A stretch of DNA of 64,000 bases from Morganella morganii H1r (GTDB lineage: Bacteria; Pseudomonadota; Gammaproteobacteria; Enterobacterales; Enterobacteriaceae). The notes under the pieces were generated by a model. The model did no database searches. It was not told the DNA's origin and saw nothing but the letters and a program-made list of their open reading frames with translations. The stretch's first letter is position 1. Each line of letters opens with the position of its first letter. Below are positions 45,821 to 55,120 of this stretch, one piece after another. The translations under genes and the position numbers were made by a program. The stretch is from positions 1-64,000 of the forward strand of contig NZ_AYMP01000017.1 in assembly GCF_000633515.1 (NCBI RefSeq), in the 5' to 3' direction.

Positions 45821-46978
45821 ATGTCATTAGTCACAGAACTTCCGTCGATCTTTTCTGATTTCTCTGATGCCCGCCAACAGGGTTTTCTCACTGTCATGGA
45901 ACTGAAAGAGCAGGGTATCCCGCTGGTGGGAACCTATTGCACTTTTATGCCGCAGGAAATTGCCATGGCCGCCGGTGCCGCGGTTGTCTCTCTCTGTTCA
46001 ACCAGTGATGAAACCATTGAAGAATCAGAAAAAACCTTACCCCGCAACTTATGTCCGCTGATCAAAAGCAGCTACGGATTCGGTAAAACCGATAAATGCC
46101 CCTATTTCTATTTTTCTGATATCGTCGTCGGTGAAACCACCTGTGACGGCAAAAAGAAAATGTATGAATATATGGCGGAATTTAAACCTGTCCATGTGAT
46201 GCAACTGCCGAATAACAGTGAAAGTGCGGAATCTGTCGCGCTCTGGCGCTCGGAAATCATCCGTTTTCAGAAACGGCTGGAAGCGCAGTTCGGCTGTGAA
46301 ATTACGGAACAGGGGATCCGCGATGCTATCGATCTGCGCAACCGCGAACGCCGTGCATTAACTGAATTTTACCGCCTCGGGCAGCTCAATCCGCCTGCGA
46401 TGACCGGCCGTGAGATTCTCAGTGTGGTCTATGGCGCCACCTTCAAATTTGATAAACGCGCTCTGATCGGTGAGCTGGAAACGCTGACCGCCAAAGTGCG
46501 TGCGGAATATGCCGCCGGTAAACGGCTGGATCCGCGCCCGCGCATTCTGATCACCGGCTGCCCGATTGGCGGGGCGGCGGAAAAAGTGGTGCGGATTATC
46601 GAAGAGAACGGCGGCTGGGTGGTTGGTTATGAAAACTGCACTGGCGCGAAAGCCACCGAGCAGTGTGTGGATGAAAATCCGCAGACCGATGTTTATGATG
46701 CCCTGACCGAAAAATACCTTGCTATCGGTTGTTCCTGTATTTCACCGAATACACAACGTCTGAATATGCTCAGTGAGATGGTGCAGGACTATCAGGTGGA
46801 CGGGGTGATTGATGTGATCCTCCAGGCCTGTCATACCTATGCGGTGGAATCGCTGCTGATAAACCGGCATATCCGTGAAAAACACGATATTCCGTATATG
46901 GCGATTGAGACAGATTATTCCACCTCTGACACCGGTCAGCTTGCGACCCGCATTGCCGCCTTTATTGAGATGTTATAA
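45821..46978 (+). CDS. yjiM: YjiM, HgdB/double-cubane-family Fe-S protein
   Basis: 385 residues from ATG 45821. 2-hydroxyglutaryl-CoA dehydratase D-component (HgdB/FldB/BcrB) superfamily; close to E. coli YjiM throughout. Cysteines in [64 protein letters not shown] and QACHTYAVE provide possible Fe-S ligands. A relative, the double-cubane cluster protein, reduces small molecules and takes electrons from a YjiL-like ATPase. Substrate here unknown. First gene of a yjiM-yjiL-DUF3343 operon followed by nifJ. Confidence 0.88.
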   Translation: MSLVTELPSIFSDFSDARQQGFLTVMELKEQGIPLVGTYCTFMPQEIAMAAGAAVVSLCSTSDETIEESEKTLPRNLCPLIKSSYGFGKTDKCPYFYFSDIVVGETTCDGKKKMYEYMAEFKPVHVMQLPNNSESAESVALWRSEIIRFQKRLEAQFGCEITEQGIRDAIDLRNRERRALTEFYRLGQLNPPAMTGREILSVVYGATFKFDKRALIGELETLTAKVRAEYAAGKRLDPRPRILITGCPIGGAAEKVVRIIEENGGWVVGYENCTGAKATEQCVDENPQTDVYDALTEKYLAIGCSCISPNTQRLNMLSEMVQDYQVDGVIDVILQACHTYAVESLLINRHIREKHDIPYMAIETDYSTSDTGQLATRIAAFIEML

Positions 46979-46987
46979 GGAGGCGTC

Positions 46988-47791
46988 ATGCTGAGTATCG
47001 GTATTGACTCGGGCTCGACCGCCACCAAAGGGATTTTGTTCAGTGATGAAAACGGCGGCGTGATCCTGCGCCGCTTCCTGATCCCGACCCCGTTCCGGCC
47101 GCAGTCAGCGATTCTGGAAGCCTGGGAAACCCTCTGCGGCGAATGCGACACCAGGCCGTATCTGACCCTCACCGGCTATGGCCGCAAGCTGGCGGACTTT
47201 GCGGACAAACAGGTCACGGAAATCTCCTGTCACGGGATCGGGGCACGCTGGCTGCATCCGCAGACCCGCACGGTCATTGATATCGGCGGCCAGGACAGTA
47301 AGGTGATCCGGCTTGATGAGCAGGGGCATCTCACGGATTTTCTGATGAACGACAAATGTGCCGCCGGAACCGGACGTTTTCTGGATGTGATCAGCCGGAC
47401 ACTCGGCACCGATATCACGGCGGTGGATGACACCATCCGCGGGATTGAGCCGCATGTTATCTCCAGCATGTGTACGGTCTTTGCCGAATCGGAAGTGATC
47501 AGTCTGCGATCTGCCGGGGTGGAACCGGAGTCGATTCTGTCGGGAATTGTCAATTCTATGGCGCAACGTACCGGCGGGTTTGCCAGGCGGCTGAGTATCG
47601 TGCCGTCAGTGCTGTTCAGCGGCGGGGTCAGCCGCAGTCAGGCGTTCTGTGAGCGTCTTTCACAGCACCTGGGGGCGGAGGTGATCACGCATCCGGACGG
47701 GCAGTTTGCCGGTGCCATCGGTGCTGCCATTTACGGCATCCGTCAGTTACAGAAACAGGCAGCCGTGACCTCCGGGGATCTATGTTCATGA
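46988..47791 (+). CDS. yjiL: YjiL, HgdC-like Fe-S ATPase activator
   Basis: 267-residue BadF/BadG/HgdC-family ATPase. ASKHA nucleotide-binding motifs GIDSGSTATKG (4-14) and VIDIGGQDSKV (96-106), C124 in NDKCAAGTGRF and C162 in SSMCTVFAESE, the two cysteines per monomer that hold one [4Fe-4S] cluster at the dimer interface. Such activators use ATP hydrolysis to inject one low-potential electron into an HgdB-type partner, here YjiM. Strong AAGGAGG site, 9 bases after yjiM. Confidence 0.92.
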   Translation: MLSIGIDSGSTATKGILFSDENGGVILRRFLIPTPFRPQSAILEAWETLCGECDTRPYLTLTGYGRKLADFADKQVTEISCHGIGARWLHPQTRTVIDIGGQDSKVIRLDEQGHLTDFLMNDKCAAGTGRFLDVISRTLGTDITAVDDTIRGIEPHVISSMCTVFAESEVISLRSAGVEPESILSGIVNSMAQRTGGFARRLSIVPSVLFSGGVSRSQAFCERLSQHLGAEVITHPDGQFAGAIGAAIYGIRQLQKQAAVTSGDLCS

Positions 47792-48030
47792 ATGACTATC
47801 TGATTTTATTTGAAAATATGCTCGGTGTGGTGGCGATGCGCAAGCATCTCACGGCGGCCGGGCAGCCTTTCACCGTGACGGACATCCCGCCGTCACTGGG
47901 CAAAGCCTGTGGTCTGGGGATCCGCCTCAGTATCAGTGATGATTCACTCCCTGCACTGCGTTCCCGTCCACAGGTCACGGAAATTTACCGCTGTGAAACA
48001 GCGGAATATGTACTGACGGCGGCGGAGTAA
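47788..48030 (+). CDS. DUF3343 small protein
   Basis: 80 residues from ATG 47788, overlapping the yjiL stop (ATGA); ATG 47782 two codons earlier is also possible. YLILFENMLGVVAMRKHLTAAG and FTVTDIPPSLGKACGLGIRLS carry the DUF3343 pattern, with a conserved cysteine in KACGLGI; the family is annotated as a putative Se/S carrier-like protein. Gene order ties it to the yjiM-yjiL pair. Precise role unknown. Confidence 0.82.
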   Translation: MNDYLILFENMLGVVAMRKHLTAAGQPFTVTDIPPSLGKACGLGIRLSISDDSLPALRSRPQVTEIYRCETAEYVLTAAE

Positions 48031-48126
48031 ACTGTTCTTACAGACAGATAACAAACCACAATCACGATAATCCGGCATTTTTTATTCTGTTATGTTGTAA
48101 AAATAATAAAAATGAAGGGTCTTATT

Positions 48127-51100
48127 GTGAGCAACGAAATACATAGCATGATCACCACTGATGCCAATCAGGCGGTGGCGCGGATGGCGTATCAGCTGAA
48201 TGAAGTGATCGCCATCTATCCTATTACCCCGAGTTCCACCATGGCCGAATATGCCGACCACTGGTCCGTGACCGGGGAACCCAATTTGTGGGGCGATGTC
48301 CCGCGCATGATGGAAATGCAGTCGGAGGGCGGAGCCATTGCCACCGTTCACGGCGCACTTCAGACCGGTGCACTGTCGACCACTTTCACGTCCTCCCAGG
48401 GATTGCTGCTGATGATCCCGTCCCTGTATAAAATTGCCGGACAGCTGATCCCGTTTGTTCTGCATGTGGCGGCGCGGACGGTTGCGACTCACGCGCTCTC
48501 TATTTTCGGTGATCACTCGGATGTGATGGCGGTACGCCAGACCGGCTGTGCACTGCTGTGCGCCAACAGCGTCCAGCAGGCTCAGGACTTTGCGGTGATT
48601 TCACAGATAGCCACGCTGAACAGCCGCGTGCCGTTTATTCATTTCTTTGATGGTTTCCGGACCTCTCATGAGATGAACAAAATTATTGCGGTCAGCCGTG
48701 CGGAGCTGAGCAAACTGATCCCGGCAGAGGCGATCCGCGCTCACCGCGACAGAGCACTATCGCCGGAACACCCGGTAATACGCGGCACGTCGGCCAATCC
48801 GGATACCTATTTCCAGGCCCGCGAAGCGACTAACACGTGGTATGACGCGGTTTATCAGCATGTGACGGATGCAATGGCCGCATTTGGTGAGGTGACAGGC
48901 CGTTATTATCAGCCGTTTACGTATTACGGACACCCGCAGGCAGAGCGCCTGATTATCCTGATGGGATCTGCCGCCGGTCCGGCGGAGGAAGTGGCGGACA
49001 AACTGATTGCGCAGGGCGAAAAAGTCGGCGTGCTGGAAGTGCACCTCTACCGGCCGTTCTCCGCACTGCATTTCCTCGATGCCATTCCGGACAGTGTGCA
49101 GCACATTGCCGTGCTCGACCGGACCAAGGAAGCGGGTGCCCAGGCAGAGCCGCTCTATCTGGATGTGATGACCGCTTTTGCCGAAGCATATCAGAACGGG
49201 GAACGGGCGCAGCTGCCGCGCATTATCGGCGGACGCTACGGGCTGTCATCCAAAGAGTTTGATCCGGATTGTGTGATGGCGATTTTCCGTGAACTGACAC
49301 TAACCTCGCCGAAACGCCGCTTTACAGCCGGTATTATTGATGATGTCACCGGGCTGTCCCTGGCACCGGTTCCGGCGGAATTGCCGGTCACACACCGCCT
49401 CAGTGCGCTGTTTTACGGGCTGGGCAGTGACGGCACGGTTTCAGCCGCCAAAAATGCCATTCAGATCCTCGGCAGTCACACAGATAACTATGCGCAGGGC
49501 TTTTTTGTCTATGACTCGAAAAAGGCGGGCGGCCTTACCGTTTCTCATCTGCGCATCAGCGAACAGCCGATCCGCGCTACTTATCTGATCCGGCAGGCGG
49601 ATTTTATTGCCTGCCATCAGTGGCAGTTCCTCGACAAATATGAAATGGCGGAGAAACTGGCACCGGGCGGGATTTTTCTGCTCAACAGCCCGTATCCGGC
49701 GGATGAGGTCTGGCACCATATCCCGCAGGATGTTCAGGCAATCCTGGCGGAGAAACAGGCGCAGCTGTATGTTATCAATGCCTACCGTATTGCCCGTGAA
49801 TGCCGCCTCGGTGCGCGGATTAATACCGTTATGCAGATGGCGTTTTTCCATCTGACCGCTCTGTTACCGGCGGCGGAAATTCAGTCATATTTACAGCAGG
49901 CAATCATCCGCAGCTACAGCAAAAAAGGGGAAAGTGTGGTTCAGGATAACCTGATGGCGATAGCCCGCACCCCGGAAGCCCTGCACCGCGTGCCATTACA
50001 GCCCGTGGATATGAGCAGTCTGCCGCGTCCGCCGGTTGTGCCGGATAACGCACCGGAATTTGTCAAAACCGTCACTGCGATGATGCTGGCCGGGCGCGGT
50101 GATGCACTGCCGGTATCGGCATTCCCGCCGGATGGCACCTGGCCTTCCGGTACCACCCGCTGGGAAAAACGCAATATCGCGGAGATGATCCCCATCTGGA
50201 AACCGTCTCTCTGTACCCAGTGCAACTACTGTGTTGCGGCTTGTCCGCATGCGGCTATCCGCGCCAAAGTGGCCGATCCCGCAGATTTCAGCGGCGCACC
50301 GGATACATTGCAGCGTCTGCCGGTCAAATCCCGCGATATGAAAGGGATGGATTATGTCCTTCAGGTCGCACCGGAGGACTGCACCGGCTGTAATCTCTGT
50401 TATGAGGTCTGCCCGGCGAAAGACCGGGAGGATCCGTCCATCCGTGCCATTAATATGCAGCCGCGGCTGGCACATCTGGCAGAGGAAAAAGCTGACTTTG
50501 ATTTCTTCCTGCAACTGCCGGACACCCCGGCATCGCGGCTTGAGCGCATTGATATCCGGACATCACAACTTATCACGCCGTTGTTTGAATTCTCCGGCGC
50601 CTGTGCCGGCTGCGGTGAAACACCGTATATCAAACTGCTGACCCAGTTGTACGGCGAACAGCTGCTGATCGCCAATGCCACCGGCTGCTCGTCTATTTAC
50701 GGTGGCAACCTGCCGACCACGCCGTACACCACCAATAAAGAGGGACGCGGTCCTGCCTGGGCCAACTCGCTGTTTGAGGATAATGCCGAGTTCGGGCTGG
50801 GATTCCGTCTGACGGCTGACCAGCATAAAAAACGGGTGAAACGTCTGCTGATGACCTTTGCGGCACAATTGCCGGATGAGTTACAGCAGCGGCTGACGGA
50901 TGAAACACTATCTGCGGATGAAAAACGTGATGCTATCACGGAACTGCGGACACTGCTGGCGGATAACCCGGATCCGCGTGCCCGTGAGCTGTCTGAGGAT
51001 GCGCATTACCTTCTGCCCAAATCCGTCTGGCTGATCGGCGGTGACGGCTGGGCTTATGATATCGGCTTCGGCGGACTCGACCACGTACTGAGCAGCGGTG

Positions 51101-51702
51101 AGAATGTCAATGTGCTGGTGCTCGATACCCAGTGTTACTCCAACACCGGCGGCCAGCAATCAAAAGCCACACCGATGGGGGCAGTCACCAAATTCGGCGA
51201 GGAAGGTAAAGGTAAATCCCGCAAGGATCTGGGCGTGTCCATGATGATGTACGGCAATATATATGTGGCACAGATAGCCATCGGCGCGCAGATGAACCAG
51301 ACCGTGAAGGCGATTCAGGAAGCGGAATCCTATCCCGGCCCGTCCCTGATTATTGCCTACAGCCCGTGTGAAGAGCATGGTTATGACCTGGCATTCAGTT
51401 ACGACCAGATGAAAGCGCTGACAGCCAGCGGGTTCTGGCCGCTGTACCGGTTTGATCCGCGCCGTGAGGGCACCGGCAAAGCACCGCTGGTACTGGATTC
51501 CCGTCCGCCGTCACAATCCCCGGCGGAGGTGATGCATCAGGAGCAGCGTTTTAACCGCCTCAGCAGCAGTGATCCGGCGAGAGCCGCTGTTCTGGCAGAA
51601 GAAGCGGAACAACGGACGGTAAAACAGTATGCACTGCTGGAACTGTTAGCTTCACAGAAACCGGAACCGGCCGGAGCCGGTATTGTTCAGGAGGATGCCT
51701 GA
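48127..51702 (+). CDS. nifJ: Pyruvate:flavodoxin/ferredoxin oxidoreductase
   Basis: About 1191 residues, homologous along its length to E. coli YdbK. Oxidises pyruvate to acetyl-CoA and CO2 and reduces flavodoxin or ferredoxin. Pyruvate/CoA domains at the N terminus (VIAIYPITPSSTMAE, GALQTGALSTTFTSSQGLL), the middle domain, two [4Fe-4S] motifs (CTQCNYCVAACPH near 696, CTGCNLCYEVCP near 752), CAGCGETPY near 826, and the TPP-binding GGDGWAYDIGFGGLDH with LDTQCYSNTGGQ. GTG 48127 with AAGGGT upstream was preferred to ATG 48112. Ninety-six bases after the DUF3343 gene. Confidence 0.95.
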   Translation: MSNEIHSMITTDANQAVARMAYQLNEVIAIYPITPSSTMAEYADHWSVTGEPNLWGDVPRMMEMQSEGGAIATVHGALQTGALSTTFTSSQGLLLMIPSLYKIAGQLIPFVLHVAARTVATHALSIFGDHSDVMAVRQTGCALLCANSVQQAQDFAVISQIATLNSRVPFIHFFDGFRTSHEMNKIIAVSRAELSKLIPAEAIRAHRDRALSPEHPVIRGTSANPDTYFQAREATNTWYDAVYQHVTDAMAAFGEVTGRYYQPFTYYGHPQAERLIILMGSAAGPAEEVADKLIAQGEKVGVLEVHLYRPFSALHFLDAIPDSVQHIAVLDRTKEAGAQAEPLYLDVMTAFAEAYQNGERAQLPRIIGGRYGLSSKEFDPDCVMAIFRELTLTSPKRRFTAGIIDDVTGLSLAPVPAELPVTHRLSALFYGLGSDGTVSAAKNAIQILGSHTDNYAQGFFVYDSKKAGGLTVSHLRISEQPIRATYLIRQADFIACHQWQFLDKYEMAEKLAPGGIFLLNSPYPADEVWHHIPQDVQAILAEKQAQLYVINAYRIARECRLGARINTVMQMAFFHLTALLPAAEIQSYLQQAIIRSYSKKGESVVQDNLMAIARTPEALHRVPLQPVDMSSLPRPPVVPDNAPEFVKTVTAMMLAGRGDALPVSAFPPDGTWPSGTTRWEKRNIAEMIPIWKPSLCTQCNYCVAACPHAAIRAKVADPADFSGAPDTLQRLPVKSRDMKGMDYVLQVAPEDCTGCNLCYEVCPAKDREDPSIRAINMQPRLAHLAEEKADFDFFLQLPDTPASRLERIDIRTSQLITPLFEFSGACAGCGETPYIKLLTQLYGEQLLIANATGCSSIYGGNLPTTPYTTNKEGRGPAWANSLFEDNAEFGLGFRLTADQHKKRVKRLLMTFAAQLPDELQQRLTDETLSADEKRDAITELRTLLADNPDPRARELSEDAHYLLPKSVWLIGGDGWAYDIGFGGLDHVLSSGENVNVLVLDTQCYSNTGGQQSKATPMGAVTKFGEEGKGKSRKDLGVSMMMYGNIYVAQIAIGAQMNQTVKAIQEAESYPGPSLIIAYSPCEEHGYDLAFSYDQMKALTASGFWPLYRFDPRREGTGKAPLVLDSRPPSQSPAEVMHQEQRFNRLSSSDPARAAVLAEEAEQRTVKQYALLELLASQKPEPAGAGIVQEDA

Positions 51703-51707
51703 ACGTC

Positions 51708-52163
51708 ATGATGATAAATGACCGGAGCGCCGGGGAAATATCCCCGGCAACGGAACAGGATCTCGCAGCGTTAATTGTCCTTGATACCGTTGCGGCACAG
51801 GAGCCGCAACGGTGTGAGGCGATCCGCCGCTGGATTGAGCAAAAAATTTGTTTTGTGCTGCGGCGTGAAGGAAAAACAGCCGGTTACGGCGTACTGCATT
51901 ATCACTTTTTCGGCTGCGGATTTATTGAGTTACTGATGGTGGATCCGGCACTGCGCGGGCAGGGGGTCGGCAGTGCATTGCTGGTGGCATTACAGCAGCA
52001 GTGCCGGACAGAAAAACTGTTTACCTCCGTGAATACCTCAAATACCGGTATGCAGGCGTTGCTGCTGCGTCAGGGCTTTGTACTCAGCGGGCAGGTGGAT
52101 AATCTGGATGACGGTGATCCGGAACTGTTTTATTTCCGCAGACTGAATTGTAAAAACGATTAA
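51708..52163 (+). CDS. GNAT-family N-acetyltransferase
   Basis: 151 residues (or 150 from the second ATG at 51711). Acetyl-CoA-binding LLMVDPALRGQGVGSALLVAL and the ending LLLRQGFVLSGQVDNLDDGDPELFYFRR, typical of a small RimI/Atf-like acetyltransferase. Five bases after nifJ; the AGGAGG at 51689-51694 lies inside nifJ, so translation may be coupled. Substrate unknown. Confidence 0.83.
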   Translation: MMINDRSAGEISPATEQDLAALIVLDTVAAQEPQRCEAIRRWIEQKICFVLRREGKTAGYGVLHYHFFGCGFIELLMVDPALRGQGVGSALLVALQQQCRTEKLFTSVNTSNTGMQALLLRQGFVLSGQVDNLDDGDPELFYFRRLNCKND

Positions 52164-52310
52164 CAATATTAATTATTAATCATATTGAAACTATTTTCCC
52201 GGATATATTTTCTGCTTCCGGGAGAGGGGGATTAAGAGCAAACTGATAGCGGAGTAAAATATTAACGATTACATTACAGGCTCAATAACAATGCATTAAA
52301 GGGATATTTA

Positions 52311-52601
52311 ATGAAAAAGTTAATTTTAGCTGCCGGGTTGTTATCACTTTCTTCCGTTGCATTTTCTGCTCAGTTATCTGCCACCTGTGAAGATTACTTT
52401 AAACAGGTTGATGGATATATGGAATTGCTGGCCAAAAATGATGCAATGAAAGGTCAGGTTGATACCATGAAGCAGCAGTATGCTGATTCCAAAAAACAGT
52501 TTACGGAATTACCTGCCGATGCACAGGATGCAGCCTGTAAGCAGGGTATTGAGGCGTTAGCGCAGGCTAAAGCCATGATGGAACAGCAAATGCCGAAATA
52601 A
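52311..52601 (+). CDS. DUF5339 periplasmic protein
   Basis: 96 residues with a clear signal peptide (MKKLILAAGLLSLSSVAFSA, cleaved before QLS). The mature part is helical, with the two cysteines of TCEDYF and AACKQGIEAL that could pair, and is rich in M, Q, K and A. DUF5339 family; function unknown. AAAGGG site and its own strong terminator, so monocistronic. Confidence 0.8.
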   Translation: MKKLILAAGLLSLSSVAFSAQLSATCEDYFKQVDGYMELLAKNDAMKGQVDTMKQQYADSKKQFTELPADAQDAACKQGIEALAQAKAMMEQQMPK

Positions 52602-52620
52602 CGGTCGCTGTGATTATTGA

Positions 52621-52646
52621 CGGGCTGTATGATACAGCCCGTTTTT
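52621..52646 (+). terminator. Rho-independent terminator of the DUF5339 gene
   Basis: CGGGCTGTA/TACAGCCCG stem (9 bp, loop TGA) followed by TTTTTG, 19 bases after the stop codon. Confidence 0.88.
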
Positions 52647-52650
52647 GTTT

Positions 52651-53313
52651 TCAGCGGGATGAAAACTGTTTGCGGCGTTTTTCATATTTCGCCGGATTAC
52701 GGTGAAAATGGCGCCAGTGAGGTTCGCCTGCGGCATAGAGCAGCTCATAATCCCCCCGTGAATCACCCCAGGCACGCATATGGTATGCGGATAAATCGCC
52801 GTAAACCTGTTGCAGCCGGGCAATTTTCTGGCCGCAGCGGCAGTTGTTGCCGTTGATTTTCCCGGTCAGAATGCCGTCTTTCTCTTCCAGCTGAGTGCCG
52901 ATAAGTTTGATCCCCAGCCGCTCCGTAAACGGCTTCAGCACCAGCTCCGGGGATGCGGAACAGAGTGTGACTTCCGCACCTGATGCAATTTCCGCTGCCA
53001 CTGCGTGCAGACCTTCCGGGCGCATCATCTTATGCCAGTAACGTGCGCAGAATTCCTGCGCTTTTTTCTCCACCCAGCGGGCATCGGTACCGGTCAGAAA
53101 GGTGGTGATCAGCACTTCTTTCAGTTCGTCGCGGGTCAGTTTGCGTGAAAAGCAGCGCAGTGTCGGCAGAACCAGACGCAGCATCCGCAGGGAAAAAACA
53201 CGTTTACCGAAGGCAAAACGCAGGAAAGGAACAAAACTGTCACGGCGGGTCAGCGTGCCGTCAAAATCAAAAACGGATAACACCGGTTTTTCTGACGGGG
53301 TGGATGCGTGCAT
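52651..53313 (-). CDS. HAD-superfamily hydrolase, subfamily IB
   Basis: 220 residues of the HAD-IB (SerB/PgpC-like) phosphatase type. Motif I FDFDGTLTRRDSFVPFL (nucleophile D and acid/base D), motif II TLCSASPELV, motif III K in GKINGNNCRCGQKIARL, motif IV WGDSRGDYELL. A helical cap lies between motifs I and II. Substrate unknown; related proteins are phospholipid or small-molecule phosphatases. Stop lies near the terminator of the convergent DUF5339 gene. Confidence 0.85.
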   Translation of the reverse strand: MHASTPSEKPVLSVFDFDGTLTRRDSFVPFLRFAFGKRVFSLRMLRLVLPTLRCFSRKLTRDELKEVLITTFLTGTDARWVEKKAQEFCARYWHKMMRPEGLHAVAAEIASGAEVTLCSASPELVLKPFTERLGIKLIGTQLEEKDGILTGKINGNNCRCGQKIARLQQVYGDLSAYHMRAWGDSRGDYELLYAAGEPHWRHFHRNPAKYEKRRKQFSSR

Positions 53314-53567
53314 AAAGAGGTATACTCCGGTTAAATAGGTGATCGTGCAGAGTTTAGCATTTTTTCCGGCAAAAGGAGATATCTGCCCGGCTTGTCCCGC
53401 TGAAGACCATCCGGAACTGCCCGCGCGGATTGAACATCTGTTGCAGAACGGAAAAAGTGGATGATAACCCTGACACCCGCCAGTGTGTTAATTCGTGCGC
53501 CGGGTTGAAGACCCGTTTCAGAATCTGATAGGGTCAAGAGGTGCTTAACCGCAGAAAGGAGAGCAGA
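53314..53567. other. Divergent intergenic region
   Basis: 254 bases between the HAD gene and ycdX. A 39-codon GTG frame (53345-53464) with a CPACPAEDHPELPARIEHLL stretch has no ribosome binding site and is not called. Promoters not assigned. Confidence 0.35.
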
Positions 53568-54308
53568 GTGATATATCCGGTTGATTTACATGCCCATACG
53601 GTTGCCAGTACCCATGCTTACAGTACCGTCCGTGAATATTTCACCGAAGCGGCGGAGAAAGGAATAACCCTGTTTGCGATCACCGACCACGGGCCGGACA
53701 TGGCGGACAGCCCGCATCAGTGGCATTTTTCCAATATGCCGGTTCTGCCGCGCATGATTAACGGTGCCGGACTGCTGTACGGTATTGAGGCCAATATTAA
53801 AAATCAGGCCGGAGAAACGGACTGCACAGATAAAATGGCACAGCAGCTGGATATTATTCTCGCCGGTTTTCACGAACCGGTGTTGCAGCCGCAGGGACAG
53901 GCCGCCAATACCGAAGCCATGATCGCCACTATCCGCAGCGGAAAAGTGCAGATTATCACCCATCCCGGAAACCCGAAATACCCGCTGGATATTCAGGCGG
54001 TGGTGCAGGCGGCAAAGGAGTGCAATGTGGCGCTGGAGATGAATAACTCCTCATTCCTGCATTCACGGGCGGGCAGTGAGAAAAACTGTCGTGCGATTGC
54101 CGAAGCGGTGCGTGATCACGGCGGCTGGATCTCGCTGGGCTCAGATTCGCATTATGCCGGTTATCTGGGTAATTTTGAGCGGGTGGTGACCATGCTGCGG
54201 GAGATTGAGTTTCCTGAAACGCGCATCCTGAATGTGACACCGCGCCGGGTACTGGATTTTCTGGAATCACACGGACGGCCGCCAATCCCTGAATTTGCCG
54301 GACTCTGA
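53568..54308 (+). CDS. ycdX: PHP-family phosphatase YcdX
   Basis: 246 residues from GTG 53568 (AAGGAG site at 53556-53561), matching E. coli YcdX in length. Trinuclear-zinc PHP motifs: [40 protein letters not shown] and SLGSDSH. In E. coli YcdX affects swarming motility; the physiological substrate is not settled. Longer frame to 53541 lacks a site. Confidence 0.93.
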   Translation: MIYPVDLHAHTVASTHAYSTVREYFTEAAEKGITLFAITDHGPDMADSPHQWHFSNMPVLPRMINGAGLLYGIEANIKNQAGETDCTDKMAQQLDIILAGFHEPVLQPQGQAANTEAMIATIRSGKVQIITHPGNPKYPLDIQAVVQAAKECNVALEMNNSSFLHSRAGSEKNCRAIAEAVRDHGGWISLGSDSHYAGYLGNFERVVTMLREIEFPETRILNVTPRRVLDFLESHGRPPIPEFAGL

Positions 54309-54313
54309 AAAAT

Positions 54314-54335
54314 GCCCCGCATTGCGGGGCTTTTT
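54314..54335. terminator. Terminator between ycdX and the creatininase gene
   Basis: Stem GCCCCGC/GCGGGGC (54314-54320 and 54324-54330) followed by TTTTT on the plus strand and preceded by an A run, so it can work in both directions for the two convergent genes. Confidence 0.85.
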
Positions 54336-54340
54336 ACTGT

Positions 54341-55120
54341 TTACCTGGCGCGTAAATCATAATTCCAGTTGGTTTTTTCCAGCGCTTCAATACTTTCCAC
54401 CACCAGGTCAGTCAGGGCATCCAGCATTTTTTCGCCTTTCTCAATGCTGGCGTAAGTCGGATCGCCGGTGGCACCGGTCACTGAAACCTCGGTGATATCC
54501 CACATAATCTGCACATTATCACCGTGGCGGATGCTGTCTTCCGGCATCTGACGCACGGCTTTGCTCAGGTCGCACAGATCCGGACACACCGCAGCGGTAA
54601 TGGAGGATTCCCCCTCACCGCCATGTCCCAGACCGCTCCACTCACGGAAGAAATTCTCCCCGAGACGGCCGCCGAGTACGGACCACCAGGCCGGCAGGAA
54701 TGCAAAGACCACATCTTTATGACGCGCTTTGACATTTCGCTGCGCGATATCCAGCGACGGAATATTCCCATCGTGACCATTGAAGACAAAAATGTGTTTG
54801 ATGCCGTACTGAATCAGGCTCTCAAACATGTCTTCCGCAATCGCAATGACGGTTTCAAAGCGGATGTTAATCGCCATCGGTGTGCCGTTATAGTGTGCGG
54901 AAGTACCGAACGGCACGCCCGGTACCACAATCGTGCGGGAAAGGCGCTGCGCCGCCCGGCGGGCAACGGCTTCCGGCACAAACAGATCCGGACCGAGCGG
55001 CAGATGCGGGCCGTGGCTCTCGCAACTGCCGAAAATGGTAATAGCACTGTCAATTTCGCCCTTATCGAACCGGTTTTTCAGTTCTTCAGTCGTAAATTCA
55101 TTCAGGTAAACTTTTTTCAT
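54341..55120 (-). CDS. Creatininase-family amidohydrolase
   Basis: 259-residue creatininase-like metal hydrolase. ITIFGSCESHGPHLPLGPDL, HIFVFNGHDGN and GHGGEGESSIT provide the metal-binding E, H and D residues of the family. Members hydrolyse creatinine or related cyclic amides; the actual substrate here is unknown. Start ATG overlaps the stop of the NCS1 permease (TAATG), so both are co-translated, and the permease probably imports its substrate (inference). Confidence 0.85.
   Translation of the reverse strand: MKKVYLNEFTTEELKNRFDKGEIDSAITIFGSCESHGPHLPLGPDLFVPEAVARRAAQRLSRTIVVPGVPFGTSAHYNGTPMAINIRFETVIAIAEDMFESLIQYGIKHIFVFNGHDGNIPSLDIAQRNVKARHKDVVFAFLPAWWSVLGGRLGENFFREWSGLGHGGEGESSITAAVCPDLCDLSKAVRQMPEDSIRHGDNVQIMWDITEVSVTGATGDPTYASIEKGEKMLDALTDLVVESIEALEKTNWNYDLRAR

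Noticed and set aside
53345-53464. 39-codon GTG frame with a CPACP motif
   Set aside because: No usable ribosome binding site, lies in a divergent promoter region, and I know no family it matches.
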